DNA from: Comamonadaceae bacterium 2PF
GTDB taxonomy: Bacteria > Pseudomonadota > Gammaproteobacteria > Burkholderiales > Burkholderiaceae_C
DNA: 64,000 nucleotides
Assembly (NCBI GenBank): GCA_005502875.1
Contig: SCMV01000003.1
Coordinates: 123,619 to 187,618, forward strand
Direction: 5' to 3'
The notes below the pieces were generated by a model that did not search any database, was not told the DNA's origin, and saw only the letters and a list, made by a program, of their open reading frames with translations. Position numbers and translations under genes: made by a program. The first letter of the stretch is position 1. Every line of letters begins with the position of its first letter. Below are positions 1 to 7,874 of the stretch, piece after piece.

Positions 1-1510
1 CCGGCTCGGGCGTCCAGTCGAACAGCGAGTGGCTGCCGAAACTGTCGGCCAGCTTGCTCATCTGCAGGCACTCGAAGTAGAGGCTTTGCAGATCGGGGTC
101 GACCTCGGTGGGGTGCTCGGCCAGGTGGTCGCCGATGGCCGCGCACAGTTGCTGCAAGGCCAGCAGCCAGCCGTCAGGGATGTCGGGCAGCACGCGGTAG
201 TCGGGTGCATCGCCATTTGCACTGACCTGTGCCTTGTTGATGCCTTGCCAGGCGCGGTGCAGCTTGTCCAAAGGCTTCTTGAGCGCGGTGGGCCCGTGGT
301 GGCGCATGCCTTGCAGCGACGACTGGTGCAGCTCGCAGCTGTACATCTTGCGCCCGCGCTCGACCAGGTTGTGCGCCTCGTCCACCAGCACGCCCACGCG
401 CCATTGGCTTTGCTGCGTCATGCTGTGCAGCAGCGCGGTCTGGTCGAAGTAGTGGTTGAAGTCGCCCACCACCACGTCGGCCCAGCGCACCATCTCCTGG
501 CTCAGGTAGTAGGGGCACACCTGGTGGGCCAGCGCGATGGCGCGCACCGCTTCATGCGTCAGGCTGCCGGCTTGGGCGGCCTGTGCGCGGGCGGCGGGCA
601 GGCGGTCGTAAAAGCCCTGAGCCAGCGGGCACGACTGGCCGTGACAGGCGCGGTCGGGGTGCTCGCAGGCTTTGTCTTTGGCGCGCAGCTCCAGCTCGCG
701 CAACCGCAGCGTGGGGTGGTGGGCTCGCAGGGCTGCGATGGCGTGCAGGGCGGCCGCACGGCCCGATGTTTTGGCCGTCAGGAAGCAGACCTTGTCCAGC
801 CGCTGCGTGGGGCAGGCCTTGAGCATGGGGAACACGGTGCCAATCGTCTTGCCGATGCCGGTGGGCGCCTGGGCCAGCAGGCATCGGCCCGTGGCGGCGG
901 CCTTGTAGACCGACTCGGCCAACTCGCGCTGGCCCGCGCGGAACTGCGGGTGCACGAAGGTCATCGCTGTCAGGCTGTCGTCGCGCGCGTGTCGGTGGGC
1001 CAGCTCTTGTTCGGCCCAGGCCACAAAGCGCTCGCACAGGTCGACGAAGTGGGCTTGCAGGTCGGCGGCGCTGTGGCGCTCGCAAAGCACCGTCTCTCGC
1101 TGCGAGCCGATCTCGAAGTACACCAGCGCCACGTCGATGTGCTCGAGCCCGCGCTCGCGGCACAGCAAGGCACCGTAGACCTTGGCCTGCGCCCAGTGCA
1201 GGTGGCGGTGGTTGGCGGGGATGGCGTCCACCGGGCCTTTGTGGGTCTTGACCTCTTCGACGCGGTTGAGGTGCGGGTGGTAGCCGTCGGCGCGGCCATG
1301 GACGCTCAGCAGGCCATGTTGCGCGCTGAGCTTGACCTCGCTGAGGTGGCCGGCTGGTCGGCGCGAGGCCACCAGTGCGTGGCCTGCGATGCCTTCCTGC
1401 GCGGTGGGCGTGGGCGTGAAGCGCAGGTCCAGGTCGCCGTGCTTGGCCACGAACTCGCACAGCTCGCGCACGCCGACGCGGTAGCGCGGGGGCTCACTCA
1501 GGGGTGGCAT
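1..1510 (-). CDS. DinG/XPD-type ATP-dependent DNA helicase with N-terminal PD-(D/E)XK nuclease domain (3' end cut by window edge)
   Basis: This is a superfamily 2 helicase of the iron-sulfur XPD/DinG group fused to a nuclease domain; the first 503 or so residues are present and the C-terminal motor domain lies outside the window. The N-terminal 150 residues carry a PD-(D/E)XK signature (Asp75 in GRADG, then Glu86-x-Lys88 in VEEVKTHKG). The helicase part shows Walker A APTGIGKT (Lys221) and a DEAH box at 377-380. Four cysteines between them (282, 289, 294, 332) match the 4Fe-4S cluster of DinG/XPD helicases. The chosen ATG overlaps the end of the upstream gene by 17 bases, so the two are probably translated from one message. 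An SOS box upstream of that neighbour suggests DNA-damage induction, as known for E. coli dinG. The family assignment is firm; the substrate is inferred. Confidence 0.9.
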   Translation of the reverse strand, partial: MPPLSEPPRYRVGVRELCEFVAKHGDLDLRFTPTPTAQEGIAGHALVASRRPAGHLSEVKLSAQHGLLSVHGRADGYHPHLNRVEEVKTHKGPVDAIPANHRHLHWAQAKVYGALLCRERGLEHIDVALVYFEIGSQRETVLCERHSAADLQAHFVDLCERFVAWAEQELAHRHARDDSLTAMTFVHPQFRAGQRELAESVYKAAATGRCLLAQAPTGIGKTIGTVFPMLKACPTQRLDKVCFLTAKTSGRAAALHAIAALRAHHPTLRLRELELRAKDKACEHPDRACHGQSCPLAQGFYDRLPAARAQAAQAGSLTHEAVRAIALAHQVCPYYLSQEMVRWADVVVGDFNHYFDQTALLHSMTQQSQWRVGVLVDEAHNLVERGRKMYSCELHQSSLQGMRHHGPTALKKPLDKLHRAWQGINKAQVSANGDAPDYRVLPDIPDGWLLALQQLCAAIGDHLAEHPTEVDPDLQSLYFECLQMSKLADSFGSHSLFDWTPEP

Positions 1511-2351
1511 GCGGCGGGGCGTCTGCGTTGGCCAGCTCGGCCTGGCTGCGCTCGAGCGGGCGCCTGACGGGCGAAGCCTTGGCCAGCGCCATCCACACGT
1601 CAAAGGGCAGGGTGCAGGGCGCGTGGCGGGCGGGGCGCAGCATCTCCAGCCGGCCGGTTTCGATGTCGCCGTGGATGACCCACACACCCAGCTCTTCGGG
1701 CAGCTCTTGTGGCTCGGCCATGCCGTGCGGGAAGACGTAGTGGCACTCGCTGGCCAGCCATTGGTACGAGTTGCGTTTGGCGGTGTGGCGCAGGTCGGAG
1801 AGCAAGTCTGCGCGGCTGACCTTGATCTCGTGCACCACGGGGTGCAGGTAGTTCGGGTTGCTGGTGCGGCGCACCGAGAACAGGTCGGGGCGGGCCAGGC
1901 GCCAGCGGTGGGGCTTGCGGGTGCCGGTGGCGACGGTGCTGGGGTCGGTGTCGGCCAGCTCGTCGTCCCACAGCGGCGTGGGCTCGCTGGTCAGGAGCGG
2001 TGCGAGCGCACTGGCATCGGCCGCGGGGCCATCAGGTTCGGCGTCAACCTGCGCGCGCAGCGACAGCTCGTGCCAGACCAGCCGCCCGGCGTCCATCAGC
2101 ACCTCTGTCATGCGCAGCGCGAGCTTGTCGTGGTCGCTCTCGGAGCGGCGTTGGGCCTGGCGGCTTTGCGCCAGCAGCGCGATGCCTGCATCGGTCAGGC
2201 GCAGGCATTCGTTGGCGGGGTGATCGCCCACCAGGCTCACCCAGCCGGCGGCCAGCAGGTCGATGTCGATGGGGTCTCGGCTGGGCCAACCGGCCGAGCG
2301 CCAGATCTTCATCAGGCGCGACAGGTGCGCGCGCGTGGGCTTGGGGGGCAC
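1494..2351 (-). CDS. Putative PD-(D/E)XK nuclease-like DNA repair protein (MmcB-like C-terminal half)
   Basis: I do not recognise a named family for the whole 285-residue protein. The N-terminal 70 residues look like a winged helix. The C-terminal half has an Asp156 (RPDLFSV) followed by Glu175-Ile-Lys177 (HEIKVSRAD) and a conserved-looking aromatic strand, the layout of a PD-(D/E)XK nuclease fold similar to MmcB/DUF1052 proteins. The start is a GTG with a TGAGGA ribosome site 9 bases upstream. It is the first gene of a two-gene operon with the helicase that follows and sits 39 bases downstream of a perfect LexA box, which points to a role in DNA damage repair. Function is inferred from fold hints and context only. 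Confidence 0.6.
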   Translation of the reverse strand: MPPKPTRAHLSRLMKIWRSAGWPSRDPIDIDLLAAGWVSLVGDHPANECLRLTDAGIALLAQSRQAQRRSESDHDKLALRMTEVLMDAGRLVWHELSLRAQVDAEPDGPAADASALAPLLTSEPTPLWDDELADTDPSTVATGTRKPHRWRLARPDLFSVRRTSNPNYLHPVVHEIKVSRADLLSDLRHTAKRNSYQWLASECHYVFPHGMAEPQELPEELGVWVIHGDIETGRLEMLRPARHAPCTLPFDVWMALAKASPVRRPLERSQAELANADAPPHATPE

Positions 2352-2390
2352 GGCGGAGTCCTCAGGGTGGCTCGCGGCTCAGGCGTCGAG

Positions 2391-2406
2391 CTGTATGAAT
2401 ATACAG
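2391..2406 (-). promoter_or_regulatory. Predicted LexA (SOS) box upstream of the nuclease/helicase operon
   Basis: The sequence CTGTATGAATATACAG matches CTGT-N8-ACAG, the E. coli/betaproteobacterial LexA operator, with 6-base perfect arms (CTGTAT/ATACAG). It lies between the arsA stop and the GTG start of the leftward nuclease gene, which is the only gene here it could control. The TATATT within it could also serve as a -10 element, so LexA binding would block transcription. Confidence 0.75.
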
Positions 2407-2440
2407 CATGTTGCTCGCTGTCTCGGGCCCGCGCAGCGGC

Positions 2441-4213
2441 TCAGGGCTGCAGCAGCTGCGTCAGGCCATCCAGCCCGACGGGTGCTTTCGCCGTCCACGG
2501 GATGACGAAGGTTCGCTTGGCAAGGCCGCCTTCGATGCGCGCCATCTGCTGGCGCTCGCCTTGCAGGCGCGCCAGCAGAACGGGGTCGCGCGTGTGCGAG
2601 GCCAGGATGGACTTGTTGACCACCCAGGCGTGCGGCTCGATGTGCGCGCGCCGCAGGTCTTCCTGCAGGGCCGCGGCCTGCGACACCGGCGTGGTCTCGG
2701 GCAGGGTGACCAGGATGATGCGCGTGTAGCTGGCGTCCTGCAGCCGCATCAGGGGCGTGACCAGGTGCGCCGTTGACTTGCCCTCGTACTCTCGGGTCAT
2801 CTGGCGGTGGTAGGCGCCGGTGGCGTCCATCAGCAGCAGCGAGTGGCCGGTGGGTGCCGTGTCGAGCACCACGAAGGCGCTGCGCGCTGCCGACACCGTG
2901 CGCGAGAAGGCGTGGAACACGGCCACCTCTTCGGTGCAGGGTGATTGCAGGTCTTCGAGCAGCAGGGCCCGTTCTTGCTCGTCGAGCCGGGCGCCGCGCG
3001 TGGCCATGACCTTGTCGATGTAGAGCTGGGTCTCGGCCTTGGGGTCGATGCGGCTGACGTCCAGGCCGGGCAGTTGGCCCTCCAGCGTCGAAGCCAGGTG
3101 AGCGGCCGGGTCGGTGGTGCTCAGGTGCACGGCGTGGCCCCGCTGCACGAGCCCCACGGCCAAGGCCGCGGCGATCGTGGTCTTGCCGACGCCACCCTTG
3201 CCCATGACCATGATCAGGCCCTTGCCCGCTTGGGCCAGTTCATCGACGAGTTGGTCGATGCCGGGTGCGTACCAGCCTGGGTGCGTGGTGGCTTGTGTGG
3301 GTGTGGTGGGGGCCGCGGTGTGGGTTGTGCGAGCGACCGGCTCGTCGAGCAGCGCACGCAGCGCTGCCAGCCCCACGGTGTCGAAGGTTCGAAGGGGAAC
3401 GCGCGCTTGAGGCAGCGCTTTCAGCGCGGCGGGCATGGCGTCGATCGCGTCCTGATGGAGCTGCTGCATGGCGTCGGCCAGCGCGTCACCCTGCACCGAA
3501 GCGCGGAACACCCCGTTGACGACGAGTTGCTGGCGGCGCAACCCCAGTTCCTGCAATTCCACGCTGGTGCGGGCGGCCTCGTTGAGCGAGCCTGGGTCGG
3601 CGCGGGCCACGAGCACGACGGTGGTGCGTTGCTCGTCGCTCAGCGCCGCCAGCGCGGCGTTGAAGCGCGCTTCCTGCATCTTCAGACCGGAGTGAGGCCC
3701 CAGGCACGAGGCACCGCGGTCGTTGTCCTTGAGGAAGCCGCTCCAGGCCTTGGGCAGGCTGAGCAGGCGCAGTGTGTGGCCCGTGGGGGCGGTGTCGAAG
3801 ACGACGTGGTCGTGGGCCGCCGCGCCGTCGCTGAGCAGGCTGGAGAACTCGTCGAAGGAGGCGATCTCGGTCGTGCAGGCGCCCGAGAGCTGCTCTCGCA
3901 CCGTGGCGCGTTCGGCTTCGGTGCTGTGGGTCGCCATCTGTGAGAGCACCCGCTGGCGGTAGTCCTCCGCAGCCACGTTGGGATCGATGTTGAGGACCGA
4001 CAGGCCTGGCACGCCAGGCACGGGGGTGGCGACGTTGCGCAGCGGCACGCCCAGCATCTCGTCGAGGTTGGAGGCCGCGTCGGTGCTGACCAGCAGCACG
4101 CGTGCGCCGGCGTCGGCGAGCTGGATGGCGGTGGCCGTTGACAGGGAGGTCTTGCCAACGCCACCCTTGCCTGTGAAAAAGAGGTAGCGGGTGGGCGATG
4201 GCAACAGCTTCAT
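2441..4213 (-). CDS. arsA: ArsA arsenite/antimonite-stimulated ATPase (two fused ATPase halves)
   Basis: ArsA is the cytoplasmic ATPase that powers the ArsB arsenite efflux channel. This 590-residue protein has the expected tandem architecture: GKGGVGKT at residues 15-22 and again at 338-345, each half followed by a switch/signature DTAPTGH (near 140 and in the C half). The three cysteines that form the metalloid site in E. coli ArsA are all present: Cys113 (GACTTEI), Cys170 (SCLGP) and Cys426 (SPCTEEV), so it is ArsA rather than a Get3-type targeting factor. The ATG was chosen because the sequence begins with the usual short lead-in to the first Walker A. No arsB, arsD, arsR or arsC is in the window; a YceI gene is 68 bases upstream on the same strand. 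Confidence 0.93.
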   Translation of the reverse strand: MKLLPSPTRYLFFTGKGGVGKTSLSTATAIQLADAGARVLLVSTDAASNLDEMLGVPLRNVATPVPGVPGLSVLNIDPNVAAEDYRQRVLSQMATHSTEAERATVREQLSGACTTEIASFDEFSSLLSDGAAAHDHVVFDTAPTGHTLRLLSLPKAWSGFLKDNDRGASCLGPHSGLKMQEARFNAALAALSDEQRTTVVLVARADPGSLNEAARTSVELQELGLRRQQLVVNGVFRASVQGDALADAMQQLHQDAIDAMPAALKALPQARVPLRTFDTVGLAALRALLDEPVARTTHTAAPTTPTQATTHPGWYAPGIDQLVDELAQAGKGLIMVMGKGGVGKTTIAAALAVGLVQRGHAVHLSTTDPAAHLASTLEGQLPGLDVSRIDPKAETQLYIDKVMATRGARLDEQERALLLEDLQSPCTEEVAVFHAFSRTVSAARSAFVVLDTAPTGHSLLLMDATGAYHRQMTREYEGKSTAHLVTPLMRLQDASYTRIILVTLPETTPVSQAAALQEDLRRAHIEPHAWVVNKSILASHTRDPVLLARLQGERQQMARIEGGLAKRTFVIPWTAKAPVGLDGLTQLLQP

Positions 4214-4281
4214 GGGGGCTCCTGTCGAGGATGTTGATGCAAGTCGGCCGGGGTCGCCGTGATCCATCACAAGGTGACGGC

Positions 4282-4857
4282 TCACTCCTTGGCCACGGCC
4301 TCGACCTGGATGCGCAGGTTCACGTTCATGTTGAACCCCCAGTCTTTGCCGGCGCTCAGGCCGAACGCTTCGCGGTCGAACTTGGCCGATGCGTCGGCGC
4401 CGCAGAAGTCGCGCTTGAGCATGGGGTGCTGGATGCACTTGATGTGGTGGACCATCAGCGTCACCGGTCGGGTCTTGCCGTTGAGCGTCAGCTCGCCTTC
4501 GACCAAGTTGGGCGCGCCCGACCGATGGCCGGCGAAGCGGCCCTTGAACGTCGCGCTCGGGTTCTTCTCGACATCGAAGAAGTCTTTGCCCCGGGCCCAG
4601 GCGTTCATGGCATCGAGGCCGAAATCGATGCTGGCCAGGTCCATGGTCACGTCGATGCTGCCGGCGCCCGTTGCCTTGTCGTAGACGATCGTGCCCGCGC
4701 TCTTGTTGAGCTTGCCGCGCCAGTACGACAGGCCCATGTGATCGGCCTCGAAGCTGGGGTAGGTGTGCGTGGGCTCGATGTCGTAGGTGACGGGTGCAGC
4801 ATGGGTGGCGCACGCGAGAGCGAGCAGGCCGGGGATGAGCAGCAGCGGTTTCATCAT
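4282..4857 (-). CDS. YceI family periplasmic lipid-binding protein
   Basis: YceI proteins are small exported lipocalin-like beta-barrels that bind isoprenoid or fatty lipids in the periplasm. The 191-residue product starts with a classic Sec signal (MMKPLLLIPGLLALACATHA, cleavage after Ala). The mature part begins with the family start (YDIEPTHTYPSFEADH) and keeps the F.G.l..d...t..l.v...SID.G pattern typical of YceI. Two in-frame ATGs follow AAGGA; the second (3 bases downstream) has the better spacing. Cys residues in CIQHP and DFCGAD are a feature of one YceI subgroup. It may be cotranscribed with arsA, but any link to metalloid resistance is speculative. Confidence 0.9.
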   Translation of the reverse strand: MMKPLLLIPGLLALACATHAAPVTYDIEPTHTYPSFEADHMGLSYWRGKLNKSAGTIVYDKATGAGSIDVTMDLASIDFGLDAMNAWARGKDFFDVEKNPSATFKGRFAGHRSGAPNLVEGELTLNGKTRPVTLMVHHIKCIQHPMLKRDFCGADASAKFDREAFGLSAGKDWGFNMNVNLRIQVEAVAKE

Positions 4858-4929
4858 CGATCCTTGATTTGAAGCGTGGAGGCGGCGTGCCAGACGTGAA
4901 GCGAGGAGGACGCTTTTTGACATCCTCGC

Positions 4930-5724
4930 ATGACCCGGCGCATGGGTGAAAATCGTTTCGTCGAGCCCCGCCCAACGTCCGTGATCGAACCGATGCCACA
5001 ACGCCCCGACTTCCCTTTCTACGCCGGCGACCCGGTGCCCCTTCGGCCCTGGCAGTGGGCTTTCGTGTTGATGCTGCTGGCCGTTGCGTTTGCGCTGTTG
5101 GTGGCACCTGCTCTGGAGGTCCATGCGCCATGGGGGCCGCTGGTGCCGGCTTTGTTGTTCTGCACCGTGCCCCTGTTGGGGCTGGCTGCGGTGGCCGGCC
5201 CAAGCTGGAAGGCCTTGTTCGGCCCGGTCGGTGGCAGGGAGATCGCCTGGATGGTGGGCATCGCGCTGCTGAACCTGGTCGTCTCCATGCTGTTGGGCTG
5301 GCTGGTGACCACCTTCGCACACACCTCGGCCAATCCGGCCGTCGAAAAGCTGGGCCTGGACGACTCGGCGGCGTTGGCCTTTCGCTTCGCGGCCATGGTG
5401 CCGCAACTGCTCGGGGAGGAGCTGTTCACCATCCTGCCCTTTCTGGCGTGCCTGTGGTGGCTCTACTCGCGTCGGGAGATGCGTCGCCAGAGCGCGGTGT
5501 TCGTGGCATGGCTTGTCTCGGCCGTGCCTTTCGCGCTGGCGCACCTGCCGACTTACGACTGGAACTGGGTGCAATGCCTGGTCGGCATCGGGGGGGCGAG
5601 GCTGGTGCTGAGCCTGGCCTACCTGGCCACCCGCAACATCTGGGTGTCAACGGGGGCGCATGTGCTCAACGACTGGGTGTTGTTGGGTGTGGCCTTGCTG
5701 GCCGCGCGGGTGTCACCAGCATGA
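4930..5724 (+). CDS. CPBP-family (CAAX protease/bacteriocin-processing type) integral membrane protein
   Basis: The protein has about seven hydrophobic segments and the three CPBP active-site regions: a Glu-Glu pair in LLGEELFTIL, the FxxxH motif in PFALAHL, and HxxN in GAHVLND. CPBP enzymes are glutamate-type intramembrane proteases. The arginine normally found four residues after the Glu pair (EExxxR) is an isoleucine here, so catalysis is not certain. The hydrophobic part begins after PLRPWQW; an ATG at 4993 would give a shorter N-terminus and is equally plausible as the true start. It is divergent from the YceI gene and its TGA overlaps the ATG of the flavin oxidase gene, so those two form an operon. 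Substrate unknown. Confidence 0.75.
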   Translation: MTRRMGENRFVEPRPTSVIEPMPQRPDFPFYAGDPVPLRPWQWAFVLMLLAVAFALLVAPALEVHAPWGPLVPALLFCTVPLLGLAAVAGPSWKALFGPVGGREIAWMVGIALLNLVVSMLLGWLVTTFAHTSANPAVEKLGLDDSAALAFRFAAMVPQLLGEELFTILPFLACLWWLYSRREMRRQSAVFVAWLVSAVPFALAHLPTYDWNWVQCLVGIGGARLVLSLAYLATRNIWVSTGAHVLNDWVLLGVALLAARVSPA

Positions 5725-7145
5725 GCCATCCCCTCACGCGCCGTCGCCTGTTGGTTCAGGCCTTGATGGGCGCTGGCCTCGTGGCCGCGCCCGGCTTGCC
5801 GCACGTGTTTGCTGCCGCAGACCTGCTGGTGGCCAACGTGACCCAGCTCCACAGCGTGCGCGTGGCCCGCATCGCCACGCCGCGATCGGCCGACGACGTG
5901 GTCAAGGCGCTGGCCGCCTGGCCTGGCCGCGTTGCCGTGGGAGGGGGGCGCTACAGCATGGGCGGTCAGGCGGCCGTCGAAGGCGGCTTGCACCTGGACA
6001 TGCGCGGCATGAACCAGCTCGTGTGGCTGCGAGCGCCGCAGCGGCAGGTGCGCGTGCAGGCCGGCATGCGCTGGCGTGACCTGCAGGCCCTGATCGACCC
6101 ACAGGGCCTGGCCGTCAAGACCATGCAGAGCTACGCCAACTTCACGGTGGGCGGGGCGGTGTCGGTGAACGCGCATGGGCGATACGTGGGCAACGGGCCG
6201 GTGGGGCATTCGGTGCGCGCGTTGCAGCTGGTGCTGGCCGATGGCAAGGTGGTGGAGGCCAGTCGGCAGCAGAACGCGCCGCTTTTTCGAGCAGCCCTGG
6301 GTGGCTATGGCGCCATTGGCGTCATCACCGAGGTGGAGCTGGACCTGGTGGCCAACGAGCGCATGGAGCGCGTGGTGCAGCCCGTGGCGCTGGAGAACTA
6401 CCCGGCCTTCTTCCGCGCCCGCGTGCAGGGCGATGCCGCCAGCGTCATGCACAACGCCGACCTGATGCCGCCTTACTTTGACGAGCCGGTCTCGGTCACC
6501 TGGCGTCGAACAGACAAGGGGCTCACCGAGCCCGCGCGCCTGGTGCCAGAAAGTCAGCGCTACGGCCTGGAGCAGAACGTGATCTGGCTGATGACCGAGG
6601 TGCCGGGGGCCGATCGCCTGCGCAAATCGGTGGTGCACCCGCTGCTCAACAAAGCCCCGGCGGTGGTCTGGCGCAATCACGAGGCCAGCCTCGATGTGGC
6701 GGAGCTGGAGCCGCGCACGCGGCGCATGTCCACCTACGTGCTGCAGGAGTACTTTGTGCCGCCCAGACACTTCGTGGCGTTTGCCCGGGGCATGGCCCAG
6801 GTGCTGCGCGAGCACGACGTCGAGGCGCTGAACGTGTCCATCCGCCATTCACCGGCGGATGCGGATTCGCTGCTGCCATGGGCCAAGGAAGAGGTGTTCT
6901 CGTTCGTGCTGTATCACAAGCAGCGCACGCACAGCCGCGCGCAGAAGGTCGTTGGCGCGTGGACGCGCGAGCTGATTGACCTGGTGTTGCGGTGCGAAGG
7001 GCGCTACTACCTGCCGTATCAGCTGCATGCCACGCGGCAGCAGTTTGACCAGGCTTATCCGCAGGCGCAGGCGCTGCGTGAGCTCAAGCAGCGCGTTGAT
7101 CCGCGTGGGGTGTTTTCGAATGAGCTTTGGGCGAGGTATTTGTGA
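5721..7145 (+). CDS. Tat-exported FAD-binding oxidoreductase (VAO/PCMH flavoprotein family)
   Basis: This 474-residue protein belongs to the vanillyl-alcohol-oxidase superfamily, the fold of D-arabinono-lactone and sugar-lactone oxidases. Residues 1-33 form a twin-arginine signal (TRRRLLVQALMGAGL then an Ala-rich cleavage region), which implies export of a folded flavin-loaded enzyme. The FAD-binding PCMH domain covers about 45-220, with VAVGGGRYSMGGQ and NFTVGGAVSVNAHGR as the pyrophosphate-binding loops. The C-terminal half is the substrate cap. Its ATG overlaps the upstream CPBP gene stop (ATGA). No substrate can be assigned from sequence. Confidence 0.85.
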   Translation: MSHPLTRRRLLVQALMGAGLVAAPGLPHVFAAADLLVANVTQLHSVRVARIATPRSADDVVKALAAWPGRVAVGGGRYSMGGQAAVEGGLHLDMRGMNQLVWLRAPQRQVRVQAGMRWRDLQALIDPQGLAVKTMQSYANFTVGGAVSVNAHGRYVGNGPVGHSVRALQLVLADGKVVEASRQQNAPLFRAALGGYGAIGVITEVELDLVANERMERVVQPVALENYPAFFRARVQGDAASVMHNADLMPPYFDEPVSVTWRRTDKGLTEPARLVPESQRYGLEQNVIWLMTEVPGADRLRKSVVHPLLNKAPAVVWRNHEASLDVAELEPRTRRMSTYVLQEYFVPPRHFVAFARGMAQVLREHDVEALNVSIRHSPADADSLLPWAKEEVFSFVLYHKQRTHSRAQKVVGAWTRELIDLVLRCEGRYYLPYQLHATRQQFDQAYPQAQALRELKQRVDPRGVFSNELWARYL

Positions 7146-7181
7146 AGGCGGGAGCGTGCCGCAGGAGCCCCTCTTCGCACA

Positions 7182-7874
7182 TCAGTTGCCGTCGCCATCG
7201 GGTAGGGCACCGTACCTCGCCTCAGCTTCCTTGGCGACATAGCGTGATTGAGCCAAACCCGGAGCTTGGCTCAGCCAGGCTGCCGCCTCTTTGGCAATCT
7301 GGGCGGCTGTTTCTGCACGGGGGCGACACTTGCTCGCCCAACTTCGACCAGGGTGCAACACGTCCCATTTTGGAACCAAGCCGTTGTAGCGACCGGCTCC
7401 GGGGTCGTGGTTACCAAAGCCATCCAGCAACAGGTTCCACAAGGGAGAAAAGCGGGTGATCAGGAGTGATTCGCCAAGCGGGATCCAGATGTCATCGACG
7501 ACTAGGTAACGGCACGAGAAATCGCTTAGCGACAGTTCGGTTGCTCCGATGCTTTCGGCATGCTCCACGAGCCGTTTGTGAAGAGCACGCGTCGGCTTGA
7601 GGTTGCCTGAATCCGACCCGCCGCCACCCTTGCGGCCACCGGCGGGAATCGCTTTGCCCACATAAATGGGCACCGTCGGGCCCTGGCGTTGGTTGACCGC
7701 TGCCATTGCCCGGTATGCGACGAATGGGCCAGCGTAGTACAGGGCGTAGATGCCGGCTCCATGAAACGGCTGCAGCTCATTGAGCGGGATGGCCGGCCGG
7801 GCCAGCATGGCATCTGCAACGCTCTTGCCCAGGTTCTCTTTCTCGAGAGGGTTGTACGGCGTGGGCTGAATCAT
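7182..7874 (-). CDS. Eco29kI-family (GIY-YIG) type II restriction endonuclease
   Basis: The 230-residue protein resembles R.Eco29kI, a GIY-YIG nuclease that cuts CCGCGG. The visible catalytic elements are GIY at 41-43, YVG at 71-73 in PIYVGKA, Arg101 and His105 in the RLVEHA helix, Glu135 in PLGESLL and Asn147 in PLWNLL. The gene starts with ATG overlapping the methyltransferase stop by 4 bases, so translation of nuclease follows methylase. Its base composition is visibly poorer in G+C than the flanks, a sign of horizontal acquisition. Target specificity of CCGCGG is inferred from family membership; several CCGCGG sites exist in this window. Confidence 0.88.
   Translation of the reverse strand: MIQPTPYNPLEKENLGKSVADAMLARPAIPLNELQPFHGAGIYALYYAGPFVAYRAMAAVNQRQGPTVPIYVGKAIPAGGRKGGGGSDSGNLKPTRALHKRLVEHAESIGATELSLSDFSCRYLVVDDIWIPLGESLLITRFSPLWNLLLDGFGNHDPGAGRYNGLVPKWDVLHPGRSWASKCRPRAETAAQIAKEAAAWLSQAPGLAQSRYVAKEAEARYGALPDGDGN

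Noticed and set aside
29..1567. A 512-codon open frame on the + strand
   Set aside because: It is the antisense shadow of the nuclease-helicase gene, whose motifs on the minus strand are unmistakable; high G+C leaves few stop codons.
2441..4213. Get3/TRC40-type targeting ATPase
   Set aside because: Two fused ATPase halves and all three ArsA metalloid cysteines are present.
2441..5320. An ArsA-like gene extended to 959 residues
   Set aside because: The extra N-terminal part crosses the YceI gene in another frame and is compositionally random; the ATG at 4213 gives a normal ArsA length.
4930..5724. CPBP protein as the SagE-like protease of the RiPP cluster
   Set aside because: It lies 21 kb away in a separate operon and lacks the active-site arginine; any link would be guesswork.
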